A stretch of DNA of 64,000 nucleotides from Hanstruepera marina (lineage in GTDB: Bacteria > Bacteroidota > Bacteroidia > Flavobacteriales > Flavobacteriaceae): assembly GCF_019880635.1 (NCBI RefSeq), contig NZ_JAINVX010000001.1, positions 62,001 to 126,000 of the forward strand. Direction: 5' to 3'. Positions 9,801-18,149 of this stretch are shown here, one piece after another. Position 1 is the first letter of the stretch, and every line of letters starts with the position of its first letter. The position numbers and the translations under genes are program-made. The notes beneath the pieces were generated by a model, which ran no database searches, had not been told where the DNA came from, and saw only the letters and a program-made list of their open reading frames with translations.

Positions 9801-9947
9801 CCAATTCATACCATTTACAATGAAATCTTCACCATTAACCATTAATCGCATACCAGTAGCGTCCTTTTTAACGGTAACTATGTTCTGTTGGGAAAAGCTA
9901 AAACAGGTGAAAAAGAAAAGAATTAATCCTACTAATTTGTTTCTCAT
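6801..9947 (-). CDS. clan GH-A glycosidase fused to an outer-membrane beta-barrel
   Basis: 1048 residues with a Sec signal peptide ending near FSFSQ (residue 20). Residues 30-400 form a TIM barrel of clan GH-A: acid/base Glu169 in LLGNENNYG and nucleophile Glu274 in LLFTEFGADAF, with FTFQFSDGWWKYGFDD on a later strand. From about residue 480 to the end the sequence changes to alternating amphipathic strands rich in aromatic and Gly residues (NWGGKAKITF, FNWYAQGAYMGL, NFLTGFTYSFGNLQVAPNF, IRVIYKKFKVMYSSKFNDWG), like a porin. It is therefore a single polypeptide joining an enzyme to a membrane barrel. It is the first gene of the glucan operon after the regulator. A role in beta-1,3-glucan cleavage is inferred from neighbours; the precise GH family was not resolved. 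Confidence 0.7.
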   Translation of the reverse strand: MRNKLVGLILFFFTCFSFSQQNIVTVKKDATGMRLMVNGEDFIVNGMNWDYIPIGKNTVDARFWENPDDIIKEGLDTEMSLLKNMGVNVIRQYTGVPARWIKYIYEKYGIYTMLNHSFGRYGLTLDGVWTPVTIYDDPKTQEHLLAEIDVLVNDYKNTPGLLMYLLGNENNYGLFWQGAETEDFPDDEKEKEFIGEKRGRPMYRLMNEAAKLIKSADSSHPVAICNGDVLFIDIVAQECKDVDIYGTNTYRGVSFTDMFDVVKEKLDMPLLFTEFGADAFNEIEKKEDQKMQAYYMLGNWKEIYENAAGLGKSGISIGGFTFQFSDGWWKYGFDDRENADIHDSNASWANGGYPHDLEPGENNMNEEWFGICAKGPTNERGLYDLYPRAAYYTLKEAHQLNPYDEGMTSEFLNNYFKNIQIMDAVLKARGDKAALESQSSKKLGISQLRAEFTTFNTGGSLITTPDEPNEDDLVFPDELGFDHMQSFYIGVEANPTANMRAEVNVNIVGNVAENPIDEIFYENRARTRAVNTAEGELQLSDIERVKIYSAEYEWNAKDFDLRGFYRTGHYHWQYEGDFFGLYPEANYGPNLDIYNGEISGIEVDGKRGLSGLKAAFGPQLWWGANPAVLFKYERTVGKFDLAAMYRSDIDDANAAVSSIAVPLPQTRSATLYVKREFGNVGVELGGIWGGQPLNGRKFQIAEGEPGNYTVYEDEIKGSDNWGGKAKITFSKGRFNWYAQGAYMGLVANGGADATQTFTGWRLKDTGSGNQTNFLTGFTYSFGNLQVAPNFLWQKPLVDPMPGDVGAPGRLRNIQDDPFAVRANRETVGVELLLTFDPTPGTWMYQWDNDRQEDAKFAFSTGFVFRHLPTSQDAAIGILPDGRTTFAFPGAAPAQDLWESNTRIVSKIHSDLGIIANLYFGNAQANGSDDRLIERYGGDIRVIYKKFKVMYSSKFNDWGPYDYHRDFNLTFPVQVMLDLSTTLGKPDWFILPNTQIGIRGTYRTLDQYSNRYAPAAVEGFSTLPVLSPVGFPDGNEWEIRTYIHINVGK

Positions 9948-10030
9948 AGTATTGAAATTTTAATAATCTCTGTATCGTGGATTTTAAAAATGATAAGAGT
10001 TAGTTCGATCCATAAGACCATAATCGTAAA

Positions 10031-10105
10031 TTTAACCCATGATTCTATGAATTTACCAATTTTAACCCCAACAAAAAATATACATTTCAAAAAAAAGGGT
10101 TAAAA
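10031..10105. promoter_or_regulatory. repeated TTTAACCC sites upstream of the glucan operon
   Basis: In the 296-nt gap between the regulator and the fusion glycosidase gene, TTTAACCC occurs at 10031-10038 and again at 10061-10068, exactly 30 bp apart. An inverted copy, GGGTTAAA, lies at 10097-10104. Direct repeats spaced by three helical turns plus an inverted partner suggest binding sites for the adjacent LuxR-type regulator. No good TAnnTTTG element was found on the minus strand here. Binding is inference. Confidence 0.4.
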
Positions 10106-10243
10106 ATTATCAAATCATCAAAGTTTTCTTTTAAAAACAATATAAACTGTAGTATAAATTTTCTTGCCAAGAAAGAAAAATAAAGACTATAATGTTAAAA
10201 TGTTGTGGTAATGTATGGTTAAAATAACTTATTGTAGTATGCT

Positions 10244-13048
10244 CTACAATTCCAGTATGTAGTCAGTTAAGCTTGTTTCGTGCTCTAATTCCATTTTTTT
10301 ACGCAATCGATATCGTTTCACTTCAACACTTCTAACTGAAATATTTAATAATGGCGCTATTTCTTTAGAAGATAGATTAAGCCTTAAGTATGCACATAAT
10401 CGAAGATCGTTATGGGTTAAGGATTGGTGTTTTGATTTTACTTTTTTCAAAAAATCTTTATCAGCATTGTTAAACGCTTCTTCAAACATTTCCCAATCAT
10501 TCGAGTTGTTGATGTTTTTGTCTATTAATCTAATTACTGGGTTGAGTTTTTTGTCTGGATTGAGTTTTTTTAATTCTTCTTTGATGTCATTTAAAAACTC
10601 ATTTTTCTTGATTAAACTCATTGTTGAAATAGCTAGTTCACGGTTTTTATTTTCAATATCTTGAGTTAATGTCTCATTTTTAAAATTAGTAATCTGTTGT
10701 TGGTTTTCCAGTTCTTTTAATTCGAGATCTTTCTGTGTTTGTTCTAATATTTTTTTTCTTTGATTTTTGTAATAAGCTCTATAGAACAAGTGAATTATCA
10801 AGAGCATTATCATGCCACCGATAATATATATAATGATAAACACATTAGATAAATACCAGGGTTTTTCAATAACAAAATTAAAACTTGCTGTATTAATGGT
10901 TTCAATATTGCCAATTTTGCCTCTTACCTTAAAAGTATACTCTCCATATGGCAAGTTTTCAAATAGATGGGTGTTTTCATCGGTCCACCCACTCCAATTG
11001 TTATTATATCCTTCTAATAGATATTGGTAACGTTTTTCAGAATATTTATAGTATTCTGGTATGCTGTAAGAGAAAAATAAATTGTTGGTTTTATTTTTAA
11101 ATACTGATGACCCTTGCAAAGCAACTTTATTCATTTCAGAATCAAGCCTACCAACCTCTATATGGTTTATTGATATATTGAATTCATAATCCGTATTCAA
11201 CTTTGATAAATCGATTATCAAATAACCATTGGATGTTCCTAACAAGTATTGGTTTTTGAACAAATGACTAATATTCTCATAACCATTCATACTATTAATT
11301 TGTTTTTTAGGCAATGGTATATTGACCAATTCGGGAATATTACCAAACGAATCAAAATCCAAAAAAGCAAGATTGTATTCTGAAAATCCCCATAATTTAT
11401 TTGTTTTATCAACAACAAGTTTTCCAGTAGTATATTCAGTTTTATTGTATAATTTGGACAAAATAGAATCTTTATAGAAACTGTTCTTTAACTGACTATA
11501 ATTAAAAACACCGTCTTGATTGGCATAGAAAATAGACTCATTGTATTTTATTAAACTAGAATTTAGACCCTTTTCAAAACTCGGTTCTTTTTCAACTTTT
11601 AAAGCTTCTTCAAAGTCTGGACTCAACTCTATTTTAAATACACCTTTATATTCATGACTGACAAAAACTTTATTGTCAATTAATTCAAAATATCTTGAAG
11701 AAATGTCAAAACCTATAATTCTATTTCGCAAGCTCCATTTGCTTGCTTTCTTCTCCAATATATTGAGACCATCGTAAGTACCTTGTATTATGAGGTTTGG
11801 GTTGCCTGAAATTGGTTTTAAAGCCCAAGTTCCTTGAGTGCCTGGTAGCAACGTGGCTTCATTATTGCCATTAACTATAAACGTGCCTCTATCATGACCA
11901 CAAAAAAGTTCGCCGTTTATCTCTATTAAGCTCCAAACTTGACCATTAGTTTCAGGAACAATAATATAGTCTTGGTTACTATTTGTTTTTTTAAAAAAAA
12001 GCCCTTGGTTAGTTCCAAGATATATATAATCATTATATATAATTGAGGTGTAGGTTGTTCCTAATTTTCCTGAAGAATCATAATAAATTTTGTAAGGAGA
12101 ATTACTTTTAATAAAGTTGACACCATTATCCAAACCGAGCCAAATATTGTTGTCTATATCTTCTGTAATAGTTAAAACAGTATTGTTTTGTAAACCCCTA
12201 GTTTGATTGATATGGTATAGGAACTTCCCATTATGGTCAAGTGCTAACAAACCATTAGAAATGGTGCCAAGTAAAATAGTTTTGTTTTTGAGGATCTCGG
12301 CTGAATAAACTGTAATGTTATTCAGAATATCATCAATTTCATAGTCCCAATTGGTTAAATCACCATCTTTGTAATAATAAAACCCATTTCTTTCTGTTAT
12401 AACCAAATACCCATCTTTATAATCAAACAAATTAACTATCCGAGACTCCAATATTTGGGCGGAATCTATAAACAATAATGATGAACCATTCTCTATTTTA
12501 TAAACTCCTTCTCCAAATACTTGATAAAAAACGTCATCATTGATTTGGTACATTTTAACAATCCTAGATTTTGGTGCAACAACTTGAAAACTTTCATCTA
12601 TTGTGTTATAAATATATATTCTGTCCAATGACTGAAATAACACCCAATTTTTAATATTAATAATTTTCCAAAACTCTTCATCCTCAACAATAGAGTCTAA
12701 CTTATTTGACAAAGATGTGTAGTTTAAAGTTCCCTTACCGTCCTTGTCCCAATAACCAAACTCCATGTAGCTGCCTGTATACACTCTTTTTCCAACAACA
12801 TGCACAGATCTCATTACAGTTTGATTTGGAGTTGGATAAAAGTCCCAAGTAGCTCCATCATATTCTAATAACCCTTTATTATTAGCTATGTATATATACT
12901 TATTTGAGGTTTGAGATATATCCCAATTTTGATTATCTGCATCATAATCCTGCGGTGAAAATCCCCCAATAGGTGGAAGCTCTTGAGAAAAAAGACTCCC
13001 ATACAACAAAAAACCAAATAAGAATAACAACCAAGATACTGTTTTCAT
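10244..13048 (-). CDS. membrane one-component regulator: beta-propeller, Y_Y_Y, LuxR-type HTH
   Basis: 934 residues with a signal peptide (ends near LFSQE). Residues 25-620 carry repeating two-component-regulator propeller blades (NKGLLEYDGATWDFY, DNNIWLGLDNGVNFI). A Y_Y_Y domain at about 660-735 (YQYLLEGYNNNWSGW) precedes one transmembrane helix (FIIIYIIGGMIMLLIIHLFY, about 745-765). A cytosolic coiled coil follows, and a LuxR-type helix-turn-helix closes the protein (LNLSSKEIAPLLNISVRSVE). There is no histidine kinase or receiver domain, so it is not a hybrid two-component system; ligand sensed outside would be passed straight to the DNA-binding end. Its position upstream of the glucan operon on the same strand suggests it controls that operon. 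Confidence 0.8.
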   Translation of the reverse strand: MKTVSWLLFLFGFLLYGSLFSQELPPIGGFSPQDYDADNQNWDISQTSNKYIYIANNKGLLEYDGATWDFYPTPNQTVMRSVHVVGKRVYTGSYMEFGYWDKDGKGTLNYTSLSNKLDSIVEDEEFWKIINIKNWVLFQSLDRIYIYNTIDESFQVVAPKSRIVKMYQINDDVFYQVFGEGVYKIENGSSLLFIDSAQILESRIVNLFDYKDGYLVITERNGFYYYKDGDLTNWDYEIDDILNNITVYSAEILKNKTILLGTISNGLLALDHNGKFLYHINQTRGLQNNTVLTITEDIDNNIWLGLDNGVNFIKSNSPYKIYYDSSGKLGTTYTSIIYNDYIYLGTNQGLFFKKTNSNQDYIIVPETNGQVWSLIEINGELFCGHDRGTFIVNGNNEATLLPGTQGTWALKPISGNPNLIIQGTYDGLNILEKKASKWSLRNRIIGFDISSRYFELIDNKVFVSHEYKGVFKIELSPDFEEALKVEKEPSFEKGLNSSLIKYNESIFYANQDGVFNYSQLKNSFYKDSILSKLYNKTEYTTGKLVVDKTNKLWGFSEYNLAFLDFDSFGNIPELVNIPLPKKQINSMNGYENISHLFKNQYLLGTSNGYLIIDLSKLNTDYEFNISINHIEVGRLDSEMNKVALQGSSVFKNKTNNLFFSYSIPEYYKYSEKRYQYLLEGYNNNWSGWTDENTHLFENLPYGEYTFKVRGKIGNIETINTASFNFVIEKPWYLSNVFIIIYIIGGMIMLLIIHLFYRAYYKNQRKKILEQTQKDLELKELENQQQITNFKNETLTQDIENKNRELAISTMSLIKKNEFLNDIKEELKKLNPDKKLNPVIRLIDKNINNSNDWEMFEEAFNNADKDFLKKVKSKHQSLTHNDLRLCAYLRLNLSSKEIAPLLNISVRSVEVKRYRLRKKMELEHETSLTDYILEL

Positions 13049-13400
13049 AAAGCCTCTATTTGCTTACATTTTTACAATATACAAAGAATGTATAGTTATA
13101 CGAAAAACAAAAATCGACCTATACAAAAAATTAATTTTATGAAGGACCAGGAAAACCAACGATTAAAATCTTTTTAAAGTAAAAAGAATAACAATAGGCT
13201 GGTTCATTATAAGTAAAACTCCTAATAGTGATTCAAGATTTATTTTAAATTTAAGACCCAACCACAAAACACCAATTTTATATCAATTAGACAAACCATT
13301 TAAAAATACTTGTTGACTCAACTAATCAAATTCATTTTTTTTACACACTAGCACATATTGAAGTATGGGCAATTATTCAACTTAAAAGTTCGACCTGCAT
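13049..13400. other. intergenic stretch without recognised gene
   Basis: A+T-rich sequence between the start of the propeller regulator and the terminator of tRNA-Asn. I saw no open frame of note, no RNA gene and no consensus promoter. It must hold the promoter of the regulator, but no TAnnTTTG match on the minus strand was convincing. Confidence 0.5.
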
Positions 13401-13436
13401 AAAAAGCAAAAGCCTTTACATTTCTGTAAAGGCTTT
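13401..13436 (-). terminator. Rho-independent terminator of tRNA-Asn
   Basis: AAAGCCTTTACA and TGTAAAGGCTTT pair around a 4-nt loop; on the minus strand the stem is followed by TTGCTTTTT. It lies 12 nt past the tRNA 3' end. Confidence 0.85.
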
Positions 13437-13447
13437 CTGTTGTTAAG

Positions 13448-13521
13448 CTCCCCCTCTTGGGCTCGAACCAAGGACCCTTTGATTAACAGTCAAATGCTCT
13501 AACCAACTGAGCTAAGGAGGA
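13448..13521 (-). tRNA. tRNA-Asn (anticodon GUU)
   Basis: A 74-nt cloverleaf on the minus strand. Acceptor TCCTCCT pairs with AGGGGGA (one T-G pair) with discriminator G. The D arm is GCTC/GAGC, the anticodon stem TTTGA/TCAAA holds the loop CTGTTAA (anticodon GTT), and the T arm is CTTGG/CCAAG with loop TTCGAGC. The 3' CCA is not encoded. It is a single-gene unit with its own promoter and terminator. Confidence 0.96.
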
Positions 13522-13543
13522 GTGTTATTCGCTTTTGCGAGCG

Positions 13544-13574
13544 CAAATATAAAGTATTTATTATTTACTACAAA
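13544..13574 (-). promoter_or_regulatory. consensus promoter of tRNA-Asn
   Basis: On the minus strand TTTG (13571-13574) and TATATTTG (13544-13551) are separated by exactly 19 nt, a full match to the Bacteroidota housekeeping promoter. The tRNA begins 23 nt downstream. Confidence 0.8.
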
Positions 13575-13603
13575 TATATTAATTAAAAAATCTACTTAAA
13601 ATT

Positions 13604-14926
13604 TTAATTAAAAATAGCTTTATAAATATCATTGCCGTTTGCAAACAATACCAACGCTATTAAAAGAATAAAACCAATTAGCTGGGCGTATTCTAAAAAC
13701 TTATCGCCAGGTTTGCGTCCAGAAATCATTTCATACAGTAGAAACATAACATGACCACCATCTAACGCTGGAATTGGCAACAGGTTTAAAACTCCCAGCA
13801 TAATAGATAAAAATGCTGTAATAGCCCAGAAAGCCTTCCAGTCCCAACTTGGCGGAAACATATTTCCAATAGCGGCAAATCCACCGACTTGCGAAGCCCC
13901 TTTCTTCGTGAAAATATATTTAAACTGTGCCAAATAATCTTTAATGGTCCAGTAACCTAATGAAGTGCCCTTAACTATGGCCTCACCAAACGAATAGTCT
14001 TTGTGGTTGGTAACAATACGCTCTGTTTCTAAACTTACAATGCCTATGGTTGCATCTTCAGTTGGCTTGATCTCTAAATTTACAACCTCATTATTTCTTT
14101 CCACTCCGATATTTAGAGTATTATTACCGTTGCGTTTTAATCCATATTTTAAATCGGTAAAATAATTAATAGCCTCGCCATTTAAACTCACAATTTTATC
14201 TGTAGGTAATAATCCGGCTTTTTCTGCAGGAGAGTTTGGTGCAACAGAATCCAATTTAAATGGTAATCGAGGTGACATGGCTGGTAAATCACCTGCTTCA
14301 AATAATTGTGTGCCAATATCTTCAGGAACAGTTAAATTTGCTATTTCTCCTGATTCACGTTCGACTTGTATAGTGTTAATTTCCCTAAACAACAAATACG
14401 AATTAATATCTGTAACTTCACTAAAAGGCTTGCCATCTACAGATACTATTTTATCACCTTGCTGAAAACCATATTTTTCCATGGTTTCTGATACGCCAAA
14501 CCCATAAGTAATATCATCTTTGTTAGAGTAATCGGTTCCCCAAACAAATAATATCATCATATAAATTAAAAACCCAAGAATAAAGTTCACAATTACACCC
14601 CCTAGCATAATAATTAAACGCTGCCAAGCCGGTTTGGTTCTAAACTCCCAAGGTTGGGGTGGTTGTGCCATTTGCTCTTTGTCCATGCTTTCATCAATCA
14701 TTCCGGCTATTTTTACATAACCTCCCAAAGGCAACCAACCTATACCATAAACCGTTTCGCCAATTTTCTTTTTAAACAATGAAAATTTTATATCGAAAAA
14801 CAAGTAGAATTTCTCTACACGCGTTTTAAAAAGTTTTGCGGGAATAAAATGTCCTAATTCATGAAGGACTATAAGAATAGACAAGCTTAAAAATAATTGC
14901 GCTGCCTTAATTAATATAACGGTCAT
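13604..14926 (-). CDS. rseP: site-2 intramembrane protease RseP
   Basis: 440 residues, the usual RseP length. The zinc motif HELGH is at residues 22-26 inside the first membrane helix, and the second metal-ligand motif NLLPIPALDGGH is in the C-terminal membrane part. Two PDZ-like regions lie between (about 125-195 with YGFQQGDKIVSVDGKPF, and about 215-295 with KAGLLPTDKIVSLNGEAI). The G-x-G membrane loop GGYVKIAGM is present near residue 68. Family role: regulated cleavage of membrane anti-sigma factors and of remnant signal peptides in the inner membrane. A TAnnTTTG-like element (TACTTTTG on the minus strand, 14954-14961) sits just upstream, though without a clear -33 partner. In many relatives dxr lies upstream; here a divergent sco gene does. 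Confidence 0.95.
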   Translation of the reverse strand: MTVILIKAAQLFLSLSILIVLHELGHFIPAKLFKTRVEKFYLFFDIKFSLFKKKIGETVYGIGWLPLGGYVKIAGMIDESMDKEQMAQPPQPWEFRTKPAWQRLIIMLGGVIVNFILGFLIYMMILFVWGTDYSNKDDITYGFGVSETMEKYGFQQGDKIVSVDGKPFSEVTDINSYLLFREINTIQVERESGEIANLTVPEDIGTQLFEAGDLPAMSPRLPFKLDSVAPNSPAEKAGLLPTDKIVSLNGEAINYFTDLKYGLKRNGNNTLNIGVERNNEVVNLEIKPTEDATIGIVSLETERIVTNHKDYSFGEAIVKGTSLGYWTIKDYLAQFKYIFTKKGASQVGGFAAIGNMFPPSWDWKAFWAITAFLSIMLGVLNLLPIPALDGGHVMFLLYEMISGRKPGDKFLEYAQLIGFILLIALVLFANGNDIYKAIFN

Positions 14927-15039
14927 AAAATCTGTCTTCTTTTAAATAACGCACAAAAGTAGTGTTTTTTAACTCAAGAATAAAACCTGAATCCAAGCAC
15001 ATTTGTATTTAACATATAATTATAGTCTTGAATTGTTTA

Positions 15040-15066
15040 TTGGCTTCAAAAATCAATGTATTTTTG
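15040..15066 (+). promoter_or_regulatory. probable promoter of the sco gene
   Basis: TATTTTTG at 15059-15066 matches TAnnTTTG; a TTG at 15040-15042 may serve as the -33 element, with a 16-nt spacer that is a little short. The start codon follows 27 nt later. Confidence 0.5.
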
Positions 15067-15093
15067 CAAAAACAATGCCAATAACTCCACTCT

Positions 15094-15765
15094 ATGCTAT
15101 CGTTTTTTAAAGACTACAAATATTTCGCCATTGTATTTACTATTATTTCAATTATAATAATTTCAATAATCTTTAATATTCTAAATGTCGATAAACCGCT
15201 TCCTATTTATCAACCTACAATGGTAAACTCTGAATTGGTAGACAGTACACTTTTAGATGTCAAGAAATATCATAAAATCGCTGATTTCAGCCTCATAAAT
15301 CAAAACGGGGAAACCATAACCCAAGACAATTATAAAGACAAAATTTATGTTGCCGATTTCTTTTTTACCACATGCCAGACCATTTGCCCTATAATGACGA
15401 ATCATATGGTAGAAATTCAAAATAAAACTTTAAGCGACAACGATATCATGTTGCTTTCGCATTCCGTGACTCCAGAAATAGATTCTGTAGCGCAATTAAA
15501 AAAATACGCCTTAAAAAAAGGAGTTAACGACAATAAATGGAATTTAGTTACTGGCGATAAAAAACAAATTTACGATTTGGCACGGAAAAGTTATTTAGCC
15601 GTTAAAGACCATGGAAGTGGTGATCAATACGATATGATTCACACCGAAAATTTCATGCTCATTGATAAAAAACGGCAAATTCGTGGTTTTTACGACGGAA
15701 CCAACCCTGAAGATATCGAGCGCCTACTCAACGACATTGAAACCCTAAAAAAAGAATATCAATAG
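15094..15765 (+). CDS. SCO1/SenC-type copper chaperone, thioredoxin fold
   Basis: 223 residues with one N-terminal membrane anchor (about 10-30) and an outside thioredoxin-like domain. The copper site is complete: Cys94 and Cys98 in TTCQTICPIM, and His183 in MIHTENFMLID. The closing segment RGFYDGTNPEDIERLLNDI is typical of the family. SCO proteins deliver copper to, or reduce the cysteines of, the CuA site of cytochrome c oxidase. The gene is divergent from rseP and ends 58 nt before feoA, which has its own -7 element. No oxidase gene lies nearby, so the partner cannot be read from context. Confidence 0.92.
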   Translation: MLSFFKDYKYFAIVFTIISIIIISIIFNILNVDKPLPIYQPTMVNSELVDSTLLDVKKYHKIADFSLINQNGETITQDNYKDKIYVADFFFTTCQTICPIMTNHMVEIQNKTLSDNDIMLLSHSVTPEIDSVAQLKKYALKKGVNDNKWNLVTGDKKQIYDLARKSYLAVKDHGSGDQYDMIHTENFMLIDKKRQIRGFYDGTNPEDIERLLNDIETLKKEYQ

Positions 15766-15789
15766 TTTTTCTACACAAAGTTTTTGCCT

Positions 15790-15797
15790 TATTTTTG
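15790..15797 (+). promoter_or_regulatory. probable -7 element of the feo operon
   Basis: TATTTTTG matches TAnnTTTG 26 nt upstream of the feoA start. No clear TTTG was found at the right distance upstream; a TTTTTC at 15766-15771 lies near the expected place. Confidence 0.45.
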
Positions 15798-15823
15798 CTT
15801 CTTTAAAATCAATCTAAATAAGC

Positions 15824-16057
15824 TTGCAGGTAACTTTAGCAGATATTAAACGTGGTGAAAAAGGCATTATTGCTGATGTTTCATCTATTCATATTCCACT
15901 TAAATTATTAGAAATGGGCTGCTTGCCTGGCAATTCTGTTGAATTGGTTCAAGTCGCTCCTTTTGCAGATCCCATGTATCTCAATATTAATGGGAGCCAT
16001 CTTGCAATTAGAAAAGAAACAGCCATTCACATTTTAATAGAGATTTCCAATGGGTAA
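15824..16057 (+). CDS. feoA: ferrous iron transport protein FeoA
   Basis: 77 residues forming one SH3-like FeoA domain: IKRGEKGIIADVS, LKLLEMGCLPGNSVELVQVA, then DPMYLNINGSHLAIRKETA, in the expected order. FeoA binds FeoB at the cytosolic face and is needed for Fe(II) import. The start is a TTG; an in-frame TAA lies three codons upstream and no ATG is available near the conserved N-terminus, so TTG is the only credible choice. The stop overlaps the feoB start by 8 nt, so the two are translationally coupled. Confidence 0.92.
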   Translation: MQVTLADIKRGEKGIIADVSSIHIPLKLLEMGCLPGNSVELVQVAPFADPMYLNINGSHLAIRKETAIHILIEISNG

Positions 16058-18149
16058 ACAAATTAATGTTGCACTTATAGGAAACCCCAATACAGGAAAA
16101 ACCTCTGTGTTTAACGCCTTGACAGGTTTAAATCAAAAAGTAGGTAATTATCCTGGCATAACAGTCGAAAAAAAAGAAGGTATATGCAAGTTGCCTAGAG
16201 GTGTAAAAGCGCATATAATAGATTTACCAGGAACCTATAGTTTAAATGCCTCGTCCCTTGATGAAAACGTCGTTATTGAACTGCTATTAAATAAAAAGGA
16301 TAAAGATTTTCCCGATGTGGCTGTAGTGGTTAGCGATGTTGAAAACCTTAAACGTAATCTCCTTTTATTTACACAAATAAAAGACCTTCAAATCCCTACA
16401 ATTTTAGTCATTAACATGGCTGACAGAATGGCTTATAAGGGTATTTCACTGGACATTCCATATCTAGAGCAACAACTTGAAACCAAAATTGCTTTAATAA
16501 GCACAAGAAAAAACCAAGGCATTACCGCTCTTAAAGATCTTATAGCAAATTTTAAAGAGCTTTCTGTAAAGCCTTGTTTAAATGCTTCCGAAATTGATAC
16601 CGAGTATTTTGACAACTTAAGAAAAGCTTTTCCTAATCAGTTGTTATATAAGCTTTGGTTGGTAATCACTCAGGATGTTAATTTTGGTAAAACAGATAGA
16701 AACGAAATTGATGCCGTAGCCGATTTTAAAACGAAATCTAAAGCCGATTTAAAACGCCTGCAACAAAAAGAAACCATTAAACGCTATCAATTTATTAATG
16801 ATACGCTAAAAAAGGGGCAGACCATAGACTTAAGTACAGCTAAAGATTTAAGAATAAAACTAGACAGGATAGTAACCCACAAAGTTTGGGGCTATCTCAT
16901 TTTCGGTATTATATTATTAACCATTTTTCAAGCTATATACGACTGGTCTAGTGTCCCTATGGATTTTATTGATAGTACATTTGCCTCGTTTAGCGAATGG
17001 ACAAAAAATAAAATGCCTGAAGGTGCCTTTACCAATTTAATAGCCGAAGGTATAATTCCTGGTCTTGGCGGTATTGTTATATTTATTCCACAAATTGCCT
17101 TTTTATTCCTTTTTATTTCTGTTTTAGAAGAAAGTGGCTATATGAGTCGCGTGGTTTTCCTTATGGATCGTATTATGCGCCGTTTTGGCTTGAGTGGTAA
17201 AAGCGTTGTCCCCCTTATTTCGGGTACGGCTTGCGCTATTCCAGCTATTATGGCCACACGTAATATAGAAAGCTGGAAAGAACGTCTTATTACTATACTT
17301 GTTACACCTTTTACAACTTGTTCTGCCAGACTTCCTGTTTACCTCATCATCATCGCTTTGGTAATTCCCAAGGGTCGTATTTTAGGGTTGAGCTATCAAG
17401 CCTTAACGTTAATGCTTCTGTATTTAATTGGTTTTGGTGCTGCAGTTGGTTCAGCTTACATACTAAATAAAGTTCTTAAAATAAAGAGTAAAACCTTTTT
17501 TGTGGTCGAAATGCCCAACTACAAGCTCCCTTTATTTAAAAATGTTGCTTTAACAGTTATTGAAAAAACCAAGTCGTTTGTGTTTGGTGCGGGTAAAATT
17601 ATTTTGGCTATATCCATCGTATTATGGTTTTTAGCTTCCTATGGACCAGGAGATAATTTTAACAATGCCGAAGCTATTGTTACGGAGCAATACGCTTCAC
17701 AAAATATTTCTCAAGAAGATTTACAGCAAGAAATAGCTTCATTTAAATTAGAACACTCCTTTATTGGTATAACAGGAAGAACTATAGAGCCTCTCATTAG
17801 ACCTTTAGGCTACGACTGGAAAATTGGTATTGCCATAGTAAGCTCATTTGCAGCGCGAGAAGTATTTGTGGGTACTCTTGCCACTATTTACAGCGTAGGT
17901 AGCGACGAAGAAGAAACCATAAAAAATCGCATGGCTGGCGAGGTAAACCCCATACTTGGTGGTCCTTTGTTTAATTTTGCTTCAGGTATTTCATTACTGC
18001 TATTTTATGCGTTTGCCATGCAATGCATGAGCACACTGGCCATTGTTAAACGCGAAACCAATAGTTGGAAATGGCCCACCCTTCAATTAGTAATCATGAG
18101 TAGTTTTGCTTACATTGTAGCTTTAATAGCCTTTCAATTATTAAAATAA
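16050..18149 (+). CDS. feoB: ferrous iron transporter FeoB
   Basis: 699 residues. The N-terminal GTPase has G1 GNPNTGKTS (residues 10-18), a switch region GNYPGITVEKKEG, G3 DLPGTYSL and G4 NMAD. A helical linker follows, then the membrane part from about residue 275 with the two Gate motifs; the Cys-containing SGTACAIPAIMATR and TPFTTCSARLPVY are clear. The protein moves Fe(II) across the inner membrane. It follows feoA with an 8-nt overlap and its TAA overlaps the ATG of the next small gene (TAATG). Length is usual for Bacteroidota FeoB. Confidence 0.97.
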   Translation: MGKQINVALIGNPNTGKTSVFNALTGLNQKVGNYPGITVEKKEGICKLPRGVKAHIIDLPGTYSLNASSLDENVVIELLLNKKDKDFPDVAVVVSDVENLKRNLLLFTQIKDLQIPTILVINMADRMAYKGISLDIPYLEQQLETKIALISTRKNQGITALKDLIANFKELSVKPCLNASEIDTEYFDNLRKAFPNQLLYKLWLVITQDVNFGKTDRNEIDAVADFKTKSKADLKRLQQKETIKRYQFINDTLKKGQTIDLSTAKDLRIKLDRIVTHKVWGYLIFGIILLTIFQAIYDWSSVPMDFIDSTFASFSEWTKNKMPEGAFTNLIAEGIIPGLGGIVIFIPQIAFLFLFISVLEESGYMSRVVFLMDRIMRRFGLSGKSVVPLISGTACAIPAIMATRNIESWKERLITILVTPFTTCSARLPVYLIIIALVIPKGRILGLSYQALTLMLLYLIGFGAAVGSAYILNKVLKIKSKTFFVVEMPNYKLPLFKNVALTVIEKTKSFVFGAGKIILAISIVLWFLASYGPGDNFNNAEAIVTEQYASQNISQEDLQQEIASFKLEHSFIGITGRTIEPLIRPLGYDWKIGIAIVSSFAAREVFVGTLATIYSVGSDEEETIKNRMAGEVNPILGGPLFNFASGISLLLFYAFAMQCMSTLAIVKRETNSWKWPTLQLVIMSSFAYIVALIAFQLLK

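Noticed and set aside
10244-13048. Hybrid two-component histidine kinase
   Set aside because: The propeller and Y_Y_Y domains suggested it, but no HisKA, ATPase or receiver domain follows; only a coiled coil and a LuxR-type helix-turn-helix.
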